Below, piece after piece: positions 50,243-60,132 of a stretch of DNA of 64,000 nucleotides. Numbering within the stretch: position 1 is the stretch's first letter; every line of letters starts with the position of its first letter. The DNA comes from Geosiphon pyriformis (taxonomy: Eukaryota; Glomeromycota; Glomeromycetes; Archaeosporales; Geosiphonaceae). The stretch lies in the NCBI GenBank assembly GCA_016748015.1, contig JAAOMT010000258.1:30357-94356 (forward strand). The letters are read 5' to 3'. A model generated the notes under the pieces. It worked only from the letters and a program-made list of their open reading frames with translations. It did not search any database and was not told where the DNA came from. Position numbers and translations under genes: made by a program.

Positions 50243-50881
50243 TGGGAGGAAGAAAGCAATAAAAAATCTGAACCAGAACACAAAAGATCCAACTTAACCA
50301 AAACAGAACTGACTAACACTTCTAAAGCTGACATCTTAGATTCCAAACCACCCACTTTGGAAGTCAGAATCTTTGAACTGCTTGAATTAAAACCATTAAC
50401 CAACTTGTTAACACCTGGAAGAGAGAAAGGGGACGATGTCAACATGCCATCTAGAGCCATATTTGAATCCAAAACAGAAGCCATAGGCACAGAAACAGCC
50501 AAAGATAAAGCATAAGGAGAAGACGCCAATGGCACCAATTCAACAAAACTCAACTTCTTCAGGATACCAGAAATCTGGTCAGACAAGATTTCCAAAAAGC
50601 ATTCTAGGGAAGCCAAATGATCATTCAACTCAGAGACAACAAGAGAATTAGAAGCCAAAGGAGGGAAATTCACACCTGAAACTGGACCAACACTAAGAGT
50701 AACTAAAGGAACCACATGGAGCAGAGATCTGCCAGCAATCTGGGCCCAAGTTTTTCCACCAAAAGAGACTGGATGTGCAATAAAAGCCTGCTTTTTCTTA
50801 TAAATACCAGCCAAACAAATCTGATTCCAATCAGTTACAATCCATTTCCCACAAACTCCAAAATTTTCACTAACTGAACAC
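50239..50881 (-). pseudogene. LINE1 ORF1, C-terminal part
   Basis: Begins inside the zinc knuckle (last Cys at about 50879) and continues GKWIVTDWNQICLAGIYKKK, then the open segment 50814-50239 with SFGGKTWAQIAG, a Ser/Val-rich region and a heptad-like C-terminus (LESKMSALEVLVSSVLVKLD). The stop TGA overlaps the ORF2 start. Probably the nucleic-acid-binding ORF1 protein of the LINE RNP. Confidence 0.8.
50878..50881. repeat. 4-bp target duplication of A6 (left)
   Basis: ACAC, identical to 61020-61023. Removing A6 and one ACAC joins LINE1 ORF1 in frame through an intact CCHC knuckle; a 5-bp duplication would break that frame. Confidence 0.8.
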
Positions 50882-51730
50882 TGTTACTTATAGAAATATA
50901 GGAAATATATTAGCATAATTATTAGCCAATCAGAAGTAAGCATAGTAAATGTGGAATTCCAGGATTCCTCTTAGGAATTGCAAAATTCCAGAAATTTCAG
51001 GATTCCTCTCAAAGGAATCACAGAATTCCAGAAATTCCAGGATTCCTGTTGTGAAGAATCAAGGAATTGAGGAATCTCAATTATGTATATATAGCAGTAG
51101 TGTTAGAAACAGAAAAGACAGAATCGATACCACAGAATCCTTAGCCTAGAAAACACAATCATCAAATAAATAATTATTCCATATCTCAACCCACTCTTCA
51201 CTATCAACACTTCATGTTGATAGTAATTGATACTTAACCATGCTGGAACAATAGCTTTTGATCATGGCTATTGATGAGATACTAATCTGCAAAATCGTCT
51301 TGGCTTATTTCTTTCTTTCTTTATTTTTTTTTTATTTATTTTTCTTTATTTTATTTTGATTTGTTGTTGTATACTAACTGATTAAAAGGATTAAGCACTG
51401 AGTTATTGACATCAAGGATAGCCTGGTAAAAGACCCAGAAATAAGGGTAGAATTTTATATATTATCGAATAGCTTACCAGAAGGGCATGACTGCCAAACT
51501 AAATCTGGCCACCACGCTGAGAAAGAAATTGGAAAAACTCTTGGAAAGATACATTTATTATCGACACTATTGAATCTCTGTTCATTATACAAAGGACTCC
51601 ACCAAAACCTTCAGACCCATCAAAGCCTTCAGATACAACACTTACAGAACATCATCAATGGAAATAGCTTTTGAGCACCAAGTTATGGGTTTGTTATTTA
51701 ATTCAACCACAGAAATAATCACCTGTAACA
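50882..51730 (+). repeat. A6 5' LTR
   Basis: 849 bp, TGTTACTTATAG to CACCTGTAACA, with 6-bp terminal inverted repeats (TGTTAC/GTAACA). U3 has GGAATTCCAGGATTCC-type repeats at 50952-51065. It differs from the 3' LTR mainly by transitions and by fewer repeat units. Confidence 0.9.
51086..51093 (+). promoter_or_regulatory. TATA box of family A LTR
   Basis: TATATATA in TTATGTATATATAGCA, conserved in every family A LTR in the window (for example 8583-8590 in A2), about 205 bp inside this LTR. Likely Pol II core promoter for the genomic transcript. Confidence 0.6.
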
Positions 51731-51732
51731 TT

Positions 51733-51749
51733 TGGTGCTCCCTGTGAAG
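51733..51749 (+). other. A6 primer-binding site
   Basis: TGGTGCTCCCTGTGAAG, 2 bp after the LTR; complementary to a tRNA 3' end reading ...GGGAGCACCA. The tRNA was not identified. Confidence 0.7.
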
Positions 51750-51792
51750 TATAATCCTACAGAGAACCAGCACCGACAACACCAAACCAAAA

Positions 51793-53560
51793 GTGGCAGA
51801 ATCAGAAACTATAGGAGCAAACCATTTAGAATTCGCAAAATTTTTATTTCAACCTTATTGTCAATACTTGGGATTAAACCACAATTATATATCCGCTGAA
51901 TCAGTCTTCAATTTCTACATCAACAAAAAGATTTCTTCTTTATTAAGAACACCAGTGAATACTGAATCAGCAAGGAAAACTTTCTATAGGAAATTAATTC
52001 AAAATACCAACCTGCCAACAAATCATAATTTCGCATCCATCATCACTGAGATCAACAAAGAAATTGAACATCACACTCAACAAAGATATCCAATTACATA
52101 CGCTAGTAAAGACAAGGGAAAATTACAAACACCAGCAGTAACACCCAGAAAGATACAGCCACCTGCTTGGAAGAAAAACAGAGTTGAATCCCCAAGCAAC
52201 CCATCCTACCACTATACATCTGGAAGCGCCATCAACATATTATCAACAGACGCATTTACATCAGCTATGACATTAGCATTTGGATGATTCCCATTCCAAA
52301 GTAGACAAATGAAAACAGAATTGTTAGGACCATACAGCGAGTACTTTGAGGGATTTAATTCGCAATTATTAACCCCATCAGGACTTTGATCACCACCGCC
52401 TCCACCAGATTTCAGAATTTCTGATCCATGGGAAGCAGTGGAATCAGAAAAGGAGAAAGAAGAATCAGAGGATCAAGAATTCACTTACCAGCACCCAATC
52501 ACTAAAAACCCGGAAGTTGAAACCCCAAACCTTCAAACTCAGCAACAGTTAGAAAATCCGGAAATCGAAACTCCGAATATTTGAACACCACCAAATCAAA
52601 AAAATCAAGAATCCAAATTAATTAATCAGCAAAACTTACCTCCAGTAATCATCATCAATCAACCACCGATTAATCCTATAGCCGAACCCATACAACAGCC
52701 ACTTCAGCTACCACTCCAACAGCCAAGACAACAACAACTGCTTCAACAGCCACCACAACCACCTAACTTAGATCCAATGGTCTATGCACCAATCGCAAAA
52801 CTCGACAACTTTACTGGCAAAGAGGATGACACCCAAATATGGCTGAACAATATAGAAAAAGCCATCACAGCCAACGGATGGAATGATGCACGAGCAATGC
52901 AAGCCATTCCCTACTTTCTCAAAGATACCACCAATTCATAGTACCAGAGCTTGATTAATAAACCACAAGATTTCAATGTCTTCAAAGTGGAATTTCTGAG
53001 ATACTTCAGCAACAATAATAGCATCAATCGCCTAGTTAATGTATTCACCACTATAAAACAAGGAGAAACTGAAGCAGTCACCACTTACCTGGGACGCTTC
53101 TATCGAAACTTACGCCAAATTCAAGCAATTAACACCAATTATTTCACAGCACCACAGATACTCAATCAGTTTATCCGTGATCTGCGCAGCAGCATCTTAC
53201 AACATGTACATCCATTGCATCCTGGCACGCTTCAAGACGCAGTGACACATGCCAGAGATTTTAAATCTGCCGAGTCAGAGACTAATCATGCGCAAGCTGT
53301 TAATCTAGTCATGAACAGATCATCTGAATTGGATTCCAAATTGAAGAAGTTCAGTGAATCAATTAATAAGAGATTGGAAGGATACTTAGCTGACAATCAC
53401 ATCATTTATCAGTCTTCACAATGATGCAATAATTAAGGAAACTCTAATCATGGCCAAAATTAACTATGCCCATCTGTATCAACCAATCAACAGTGGCAAC
53501 AGGAAATGCATATCTGCTACTATTGTGGGAAACAAGGACATATCCAAATTGACTGTTGCC
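51793..53560 (+). pseudogene. gag: A6 gag with poly-Gln tract and CCHC knuckle
   Basis: The start at ATG 51793 (MAESETIGANHLEFAKFLFQ) is the first in-frame ATG after the primer site. Order: N-terminal helical part to about residue 110, Pro/Ser-rich part, Gln/Pro-rich tract (52620-52770), capsid-like part (LDNFTGKEDDTQIWLNNIEK; 52951-53424 open), CCHC knuckle CYYCGKQGHIQIDC at 53515-53556. In-frame stops include TGA 52387-52389 and 52582 (CGA sites), TAG 52939 (Trp in TTNSWYQSL context) and TGA 53422. Confidence 0.88.
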
Positions 53561-53868
53561 AGCATCTAAATAACCAACAATCAAGAAATCAATATCAAAA
53601 CCCCAATCGCCAGTTCCAAACTCTGAATCATTATCCAAATCAGAATCAAGACCAATATTAAAATAATTACCTGCCCATGACACAGCAACCAATCTATCAC
53701 CTGCCAGTGTATCAACCTCTGATTCATCAGCCGCAGCCACAAGTAATATATCAACTGCAGCCACAAATTATCTATCAACTCCAACCAATTCAAACACCAA
53801 CCCAGAACCCAGCTCAAATAACATCAGACAACCCTCAATCCAGAGTCACTTAAAACTGGAAATCGGCA

Positions 53869-54560
53869 ATGGTTGTTCACCAACCAATCCCCAGTTCACT
53901 AAACTCATCATCAGGATCACACACTCGGAATTTGGATACCAGTCACGTCCAAAACCCAAATTTTCAGCATTATTTAAGTCTCCTAGTTACCCCAGAAAAC
54001 ACCACCTCCAACAACACAGAATCCAATCAGCATGTACCTATCAACACCATTCCACTGGCAACCATCTCTAGTGATGAATCCCTAGCAGCCATCTTTCCTT
54101 TCGAACTCAAAGAAAACACAACAATACCATTATTCAGTGGAGCTGCCCTCGAAGAGAAACTCATAACAGCCATGTACACGGATGCCAAAGTTGATGGTCA
54201 CCTCATCAAACTCATCCTAGATAGTGGATCAGCTGGCAGCATAATTACTAGACAACTCATGGATCAATTAGGTCACTGAGTTGATTAAGCTGCCAGTGCC
54301 AGAATCATTACAGCTGATAGAGCAACCAAAACTCCAATCGGCGAAATCGACAATTTTCCTTTTAAAGTCAATGGCATCATGACTCCCATTAAAGTTCTAA
54401 TAATGAAAGCCACTTAATACCAAGCTCTCATTGGTAATAACTGGCTATCCAAAGCCAATGCAACATTAGACTAGAACACCCAAGAACTCCAGCTAATGTA
54501 TCAGGGCCAACACATACATGTTCTAGCCACATGTGGCCACTTTAAAACTCCTCCAAGAAA
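53869..54560 (+). pseudogene. A6 aspartic protease
   Basis: The open stretch 53869-54279 includes an acidic linker and the catalytic motif LILDSGSAGSIITRQLMDQL with an intact DSG, so the retropepsin-type core is present. It is interrupted by TGA 54277-54279, TAA near 54286 (Arg positions), TAA 54416 and TAG 54472 (Trp positions). The conserved LIGNNWLSKANA motif lies at about 54430. In frame with gag and with the downstream segments, so a single polyprotein is implied. Confidence 0.87.
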
Positions 54561-54579
54561 GAAACTATTGATCGAGCTG

Positions 54580-55770
54580 GAGGAGGAGAAAGAAAAGCCT
54601 ACCTGGGAAGCCTACCAAGTATCATGGGCTAACGAAGAGCATAACGAGCTGCCGCCAATACTTTCCTAGAACAACAACTATCAGAAAAAAAGAAAACAAA
54701 AGGAAGAACTTACCTGGGAAATTGATGACCTGACGTGGACCGACCACAATGATAGCAAACCAACTTCAAGTTGGGAATGGGAAGAAGACAATAAAAATAA
54801 AGGGAAGGAAAAAGAAAAAGAGACCACTCAAACCACTACTACTGATAACACCTACATTACACCACAATGATCTATCTATCGTCGACCCAAGCTTATCTGT
54901 GTCAATTGTGGCAAGAAATTGTCATCAATGAGCGCATGCTGTGGGGACGATGAGGAATATTCAACAGCAACTAAGTTCTATTGCCGCCCATGCATCCTTG
55001 AATGCTTTGAAAGACCAAAACGAGTAGAGAAATAGGACAATCAGCCATGCTTAGCTTGTGGAGTGACTCTCTTGGATAAAGGAATATGACATGACATTCC
55101 TGGACATGGAGGAACGTGTGACATATTGTGTCAATACACGATTCTAATAAGTGACTGGGTAAAAAAAGGAACTCCAATAGAAGCAGCCTGGAGAAGAGCA
55201 GTACAGCGATTGAACAGTTACCCACATGACAATGATGAAATTTGGCAAATAGCACTTGCAAAAATCAAAGGGGCGACGCCAGAAGAGATAAAAATGATCA
55301 AAGACAACCCTCCAGAACCTTTAGAGCTTAACTGGAACACCGAACCCATCATAAACCTCCTGGACCCAGAACAATTCCATAAACACTATCAAGAATTAGC
55401 ACCCACAAGGGAAGAACAAGAACAACGGTTAGAGCAGTTGAACACTCGACTATGTTAACACTGCCTAATTCCCTGTGACTTTCAGTATTGCAATGAGTGT
55501 GACCTCATTTACAATCCACCATCACACATGATCTACACAATCCCGGAAGAGGAAGAACCAATCAGCAGCTGCGCATCAGAATCAGAATCGCCGATCAATC
55601 GCGATTCAAACTCCGACAATGATGATGACAACAACAGTTCAAGCTCCGTTCAAAAGGGCAATGACAATGACAATAATTCCAACTCAGATACAAACTCTGA
55701 TGTAAACTATGAACAATACATTGCACTACCAGATCTCTTCAAGGAACAAGAGTTGAAATGGTATAGTGAC
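54580..55770 (+). pseudogene. A6 Cys-cluster region, helical segment and acidic linker
   Basis: Segment of about 400 residues between protease and dUTPase, in frame with both. First cluster: CVNC (54898-54909), ACCG, CRPC and CLAC pairs to about 55060. Then a helical segment (TPIEAAWRRAVQRLNS; EQFHKHYQELAPTREEQEQR). Second cluster HCLIPCDFQYCNECDLIYN at about 55455-55515, then an Asp/Asn/Ser-rich acidic tract (55528-55700). CxxC spacing suggests zinc binding. I do not recognise the family; it is conserved in A1, A2, A3 and A6. Confidence 0.68.
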
Positions 55771-55797
55771 AATGGGGAAGGTATTATGCCAGAATGA

Positions 55798-56250
55798 ATG
55801 CATGATACTGATGTAGGGTTTGATCTAAGATATCCAGGAAAAAATGCCATCAAATTGGAACCACATTCACACACCTGCATTGATCTGAAAATAGCACTAG
55901 AAATTCCGGCAACAACCATGTTTCAACTAACATCTAAGAGTAGTTTAGCAAAAAGAGGGATTAATATAAGAGGAAGAATAATTGATGCGGGATATGTAGG
56001 AAATATCATTGCTATGCTACAAAATGACTCAGAAAAGGCCTATGTAATAGAGCCCAATAAAAAGATAGCACAGGCAATATTCCTGCCTCTGGTTAGAATA
56101 GCTTAGTTAGTATCAGTGGGAAAGAAGGAGGAATTAGGAATAACGGCGAGAGGAATATAAGGATTCGGATCCACAGGTAGAATAGATGTATCAGTTAACA
56201 TAGCAGAGGAAGAAATTGTTGGCCAAGGAGAAATTATCTCAACTGGTCAA
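55798..56250 (+). pseudogene. A6 dUTPase domain
   Basis: Trimeric dUTPase fold by five motifs in order: DTDVGFDLRYP (motif 1), KSSLAKRGI (2), GRIIDAGYVGNI (3, with the catalytic Asp), NKKIAQAIFLPL (4), GFGSTG (5, 56161-56178). dUTPase hydrolyses dUTP to dUMP and limits uracil incorporation during DNA synthesis. It is fused in frame between the Cys-cluster region and RT, so it acts as part of the retroelement polyprotein. Stops TAG 56104-56106 (Gln) and TAA near 56158 interrupt it. Confidence 0.9.
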
Positions 56251-56571
56251 GCTATTTCTATTCCACCATATAGCCAGTATATGTTAGCAATAGAAAGGAA
56301 GGAAAAGGAACAAGAACAGATGTTTGAAGTGGAAGCAACCCTTTGTGAATCAGGAGAGATTGGATTGATCAATCTCCACATACTAGCTAAAAGCTATAGC
56401 AGCATAAAAATTCTCATCTACAACAATACTGAGAATGTTATTAGCATACCAGAAGGAACCACCATCGGATATTTGACCACAGAAATAGAGGACCAACCAC
56501 CAAACCCCATTCCAGACTTTCCACAACTTTGTGGATATGTTGACATCACATCACAAACAATCTATGAATGA
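56251..56571 (+). pseudogene. A6 dUTPase-RT linker domain
   Basis: A conserved stretch of about 100 residues (EVEATLCESGEIGLINLHIL, IYNNTENVISIPEGTTIGYL, DFPQLCGYVDI), beta-rich by appearance, in every copy that reaches this point. It may be a second barrel-like domain or an RT N-terminal extension. Function unknown. Ends at TGA 56569-56571. Confidence 0.6.
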
Positions 56572-57540
56572 GACGAATGTTATTTGCTTCAACCAGAACA
56601 ATTGAAACAAATGAACATAGGAAACTTAGATCCACTCCAATGTATGTAGCTCAAGATGTTACTCAACAATTTCAATGACATCTTTGCCAGTGAAAATGAG
56701 TTTGGCTGAACTGACATTATTCAGCATCAGATCAAGACTGAAGATGCAATGCCAATCAAACAAAGAGCATACAGAGTGCCGCCAGCCAGCCACGAGATTA
56801 TTCATCAAGAGATAAACAGAATGCTTGACAATAGGCTAATTCAACCATCAATGAGTTCATGGTTGTCACCAGTGGTACTTGTCCATAAAAAAAATGAAAA
56901 AATCCGGTTTTGTGTGGACTACAAAAAACTCAATGGTATAACTCGTGGAGACAGTTATCCAACTCCATGAATACAGGAATTATTCAATGCTTTCGGTGGA
57001 AATAAATGGTTCTCCACATTAGATTTGGACAGTGGTTACTAACAAGTAGCCATGAATTCAGCTGACAAAAAAAAGATGGCATTTACTACTAGAGAAGGGA
57101 ATTTCGAATTTGAAGTAATGCTATTCAGCTTAACCAATGCCCCAGTGACTTTCCAACAGCTAATGGAAATTGTTTATATGAGCTTATTGTGGAAATCAGT
57201 AGTTGTATACTTGGACAACACCAATGTATTCTCAAAGACGTTTGATGATTATCTTCATCATCTTCAACAAGTGTTCGAAAGACTAAGAAGAACAGGACTG
57301 AAGCTAAATGCGACAAAGTGCTTCTTTGGCAAGACGGAACTCAAATTCTTGAGACACATAGTCAACAAAGACAGCATCAAAATGGATTCAGAGAAAATAG
57401 AGATAGTAAAGAATTTTCCAGTACCAACCAATATAACAGAACTGAAATTATTCTTGGGATTTGCCAGCTACTATTGTCATTTTATCAAGAACTTTTCTAA
57501 GATAGCGCAGCCACTCAATCAACTACAAAACAAAAATGCA
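56572..57540 (+). pseudogene. pol: A6 reverse transcriptase
   Basis: Ty3/gypsy RT: PIKQRAYRVPPASHEIIHQE, SSWLSPVVLVHKKN, RFCVDYKKLNGITRGDSYPTP, LDLDSGY then stop (Trp site, 57041) QVAMNSADK, KMAFTTREGNFEFEVM, then the active site YLDN (57208-57219) where YLDD is expected. The thumb part (FFGKTELKFLRHIV) runs to about 57540. TGA 56707, TGA 56968 and TAG 56647 interrupt it. Inactive by both nonsense and active-site change. Confidence 0.9.
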
Positions 57541-57985
57541 AAATATGAATGGACAGAAAGTCAACAAAAAGCTTATCCAAGCTCCAGTGCTGATCTATCC
57601 AGATTACAGCAAACTATTCATCATCACCACTGATGCATCTGGCCAAGCATTGGGAGCAGTATTATTTCAGAGAAGACTGGACAGCAGAGAACATCCAGTA
57701 GCATATGCCAGCAGAGGTTTAACACCAGCCGAAAAGAACTATGGAACACCGGAACAAGAACACTTAGCAATATACTGGGCCGTCATAAAATGAAAAAAAT
57801 ACTTGAGCCAGAAGTTTGAAATATACACAGATCACAAGGGATTAACATCACTCCAAAAATAAGAATTTGGAGATGGAAGACAGTCAAGATGGAAAATGAC
57901 ACTTGGACCATACAATTATACTATATATTACAAAAAGGGAAAAGACAATGGAAATGCTGATGGTTTATCGTGAATAAGACAAATT
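57541..57985 (+). pseudogene. pol: A6 RNase H
   Basis: RNase H after a 23-bp deletion at about 57571 that shifts the frame. LFIITTDASGQALGAVLFQR contains the first catalytic Asp; HPVAYASRGLTPAEKNYGTP and QEHLAIYWAVIK follow. A TGA replaces Trp at 57792. The end near 57970 has CGA changed to TGA in a LS(R)IRQ context, before integrase. Confidence 0.86.
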
Positions 57986-58051
57986 TAAGAACATTTCAAC
58001 CCAAAAAAATAATAAAACCAGAACAATACCAATGGAAAAATACAACTAAAG

Positions 58052-59197
58052 ATGAACATACAAAAATATCAACAATTACAATATTATCTAAATACTCAAC
58101 AGTTCAAGGAGAATTTATCTCATACAGAACAAAGGGGTATTAAACAACAATCAAAATATTTTATTACTTACCAAAATATACTTTATTGGAAAAATAGAAG
58201 AGATCCAGATCAACCAACCAGAGTAATCACAAAGCCAGAAAAAGAGACAATATTATTTAACATGTACTCAAATCCAACAGCAGGACATTTTCACAAAGAA
58301 ACAACCATGGAAAGAACTAGAAAAAGATACTATTGGCCATCAATGTACTCAGACATCATTCAATATGTTCAAAATTGTGATGCTTGTTAGCGAAGAGGAG
58401 GAACAAGACCCAGTAAACCATTAAGACCAATCAAAGTAGGACAACTATTTGACTGTATGGGAATTGATTTAGTCGGACCATTAACAATCACCAGCAGAGA
58501 AAACAGATACATAGCAGTAGCTATAGATTATCTCACTAAATGGCCAGAGGCAAAAGCAATTCAAAGAGTGGATGCAGAATCTGTTGCCGAATTCGTTCAT
58601 CAGAATTTGATTTGTCGACATGGATGTCCAAAAGAATTATTATCAAATCAAGGAACTCATTTTGTGAACAGAACATTAACAGAATTGAGCCAAAGATTCG
58701 GGATCAAGAGACCATTATTATTACCATACCATCCACAAACCAACGAATTAGTAGAAAAATTCAACAGAACATTGTGTGAAGCAATAGCCAAGCTCAGCCA
58801 AGAAAACCAGAACGATTGGGATTTGTTCATACCATCAGTACTATTTGCTTATTGGACAATGAAACAAGATACTACACAAGCAACACCATTTGAATTAGTA
58901 TACGGGAGAATAGCAACATTACCAGTAGAAAGAGAAATTAACACATATCCAGCTGAACCAATAACAGAAGAAAATTTTCAAAAAACATTGCTGAGAAGAA
59001 CATATGACTTAATGGAAACATTGGAAAACAAACGAAGAAGAGCAGCTGATAATATCCAAAAGTCACAAAAAACACAAAAAAAAAGACACGATAGTCAACT
59101 ACCAGACAAACCAGTTGAATTCAAGATCAGAAACAAAGTATTACTATATTGTACCAAAGCGGAAAAACAATGGAGTAGAAAATTTGATCCCAAATAG
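58052..59197 (+). pseudogene. pol: A6 integrase
   Basis: N-terminal zinc domain GHFHKETTMERTRKRYYW and NCDAC (stop TAG 58388 replaces the following Gln). The core begins GIDLVGPLTI (first Asp). The second catalytic site reads SNQGTHFVNRT with Asn at 58646-58648 in place of Asp; the Glu region is ELVEKFNRTL. The C-terminal part 58800-59197 is continuous (SVLFAYWTMKQDTTQATPFE, then a basic tail KTQKKRHDSQLPDKPVEFKI). 58457-59197 is open over 246 codons. Confidence 0.9.
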
Positions 59198-60118
59198 GAC
59201 AGACCATTTCAAATAGAAGAAAATCTAGGAAATGGAGCTTACAAATTAAGATTGGATAACAAAATTTTAACCAAAGCAGCACATAGAGATCGACTGAAAC
59301 CATATCACAACATCACACTACTATCTACCAGTAATATTTCACAATTAGGAGTACAGAGAATACTAGTCCAACCAGATGAGATTCCACAAGATCTGAAACC
59401 AATTATTATTATCGACAACAACACGTTAAATTGATCCATCAAAAGAATATATAAAGACATGGTAGACACAACAGGAAATATCAGAAAAATGGAAATTACA
59501 GACAACATTCACTCATTAGCACAACAACTCTTTCAATTAATCCAACACCAGGAAATGGAGATTACAATCAATCAACAAACCATTTGATATCAAGATACTA
59601 GAAAAACATTTCAACTCAGAACACAGAAGAAAACTGAAAATACCATGGACAAAATTATGGCAAAAGTAAAATTAGCAATAAAAGAATCGACAAAAGAGTC
59701 ACTATATCAAGAGTTGACTAAAGAAACTTGGAATTGGTGGATACAACAATTCCCACGAAACTATTGTTATTTCTACTTGGGACAACACGTAAATATTCAA
59801 AATCTATATACGGATAAAACAAAGCGATTATTTGACAAAAGAATACTACAACAATTAGAACATTTTGTGAGAAAGAACAACTTATCTACACAAGCCCAAG
59901 CCATATACCGAATACACACAGCATTTCAAAATAAACCAGAAATATTACACAACAGAACAATGGATATGGTTACCAGTAATCAACTAGGAAAAATCACCAA
60001 TGCTCAATTTGAAAAATTACAAACCCAAATAACACAAGTAATTCTCGAAAACGAAATCCAGAAAATACTTCAAGAAGGGGAATTACATGAGTTAGATTTC
60101 GATGAAGCTCAATATTAA
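59198..60118 (+). pseudogene. A6 conserved post-integrase C-terminal domain
   Basis: Continues in the integrase frame after TAG 59197 (Trp): GAYKLRLDNKILTKAAHRDR, a hydrophobic HNITLLSTSNISQLGVQRIL part, two stops, then an open 157-codon stretch (59645-60118) with WNWWIQQFPRNYCYFYLGQH, FDKRILQQLEHFVRKNNLST and a C-terminus HELDFDEAQY. Helical and charged, no signal peptide or membrane segment. Present at this site in all six A copies. No known family recognised; neither chromodomain nor envelope. Confidence 0.68.
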
Positions 60119-60132
60119 AAAGAAGGAAATAA
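60115..60132 (+). other. A6 polypurine tract
   Basis: AATATTAAAAAGAAGGAAATAA overlaps the stop codon of the polyprotein; the purine run (60118-60129) directly precedes the 3' LTR and is the likely plus-strand primer site. The same layout occurs in A1-A5. Confidence 0.65.

Noticed and set aside
55798-56250. A host dUTPase gene
   Set aside because: It is in frame with protease and RT segments, has the same neighbours in A1, A2, A3 and A6, and no independent promoter or exon structure is visible.
59645-60118. An envelope-like gene downstream of integrase
   Set aside because: No signal peptide, transmembrane segment or furin-like site; the domain continues the integrase frame and is helical and charged.
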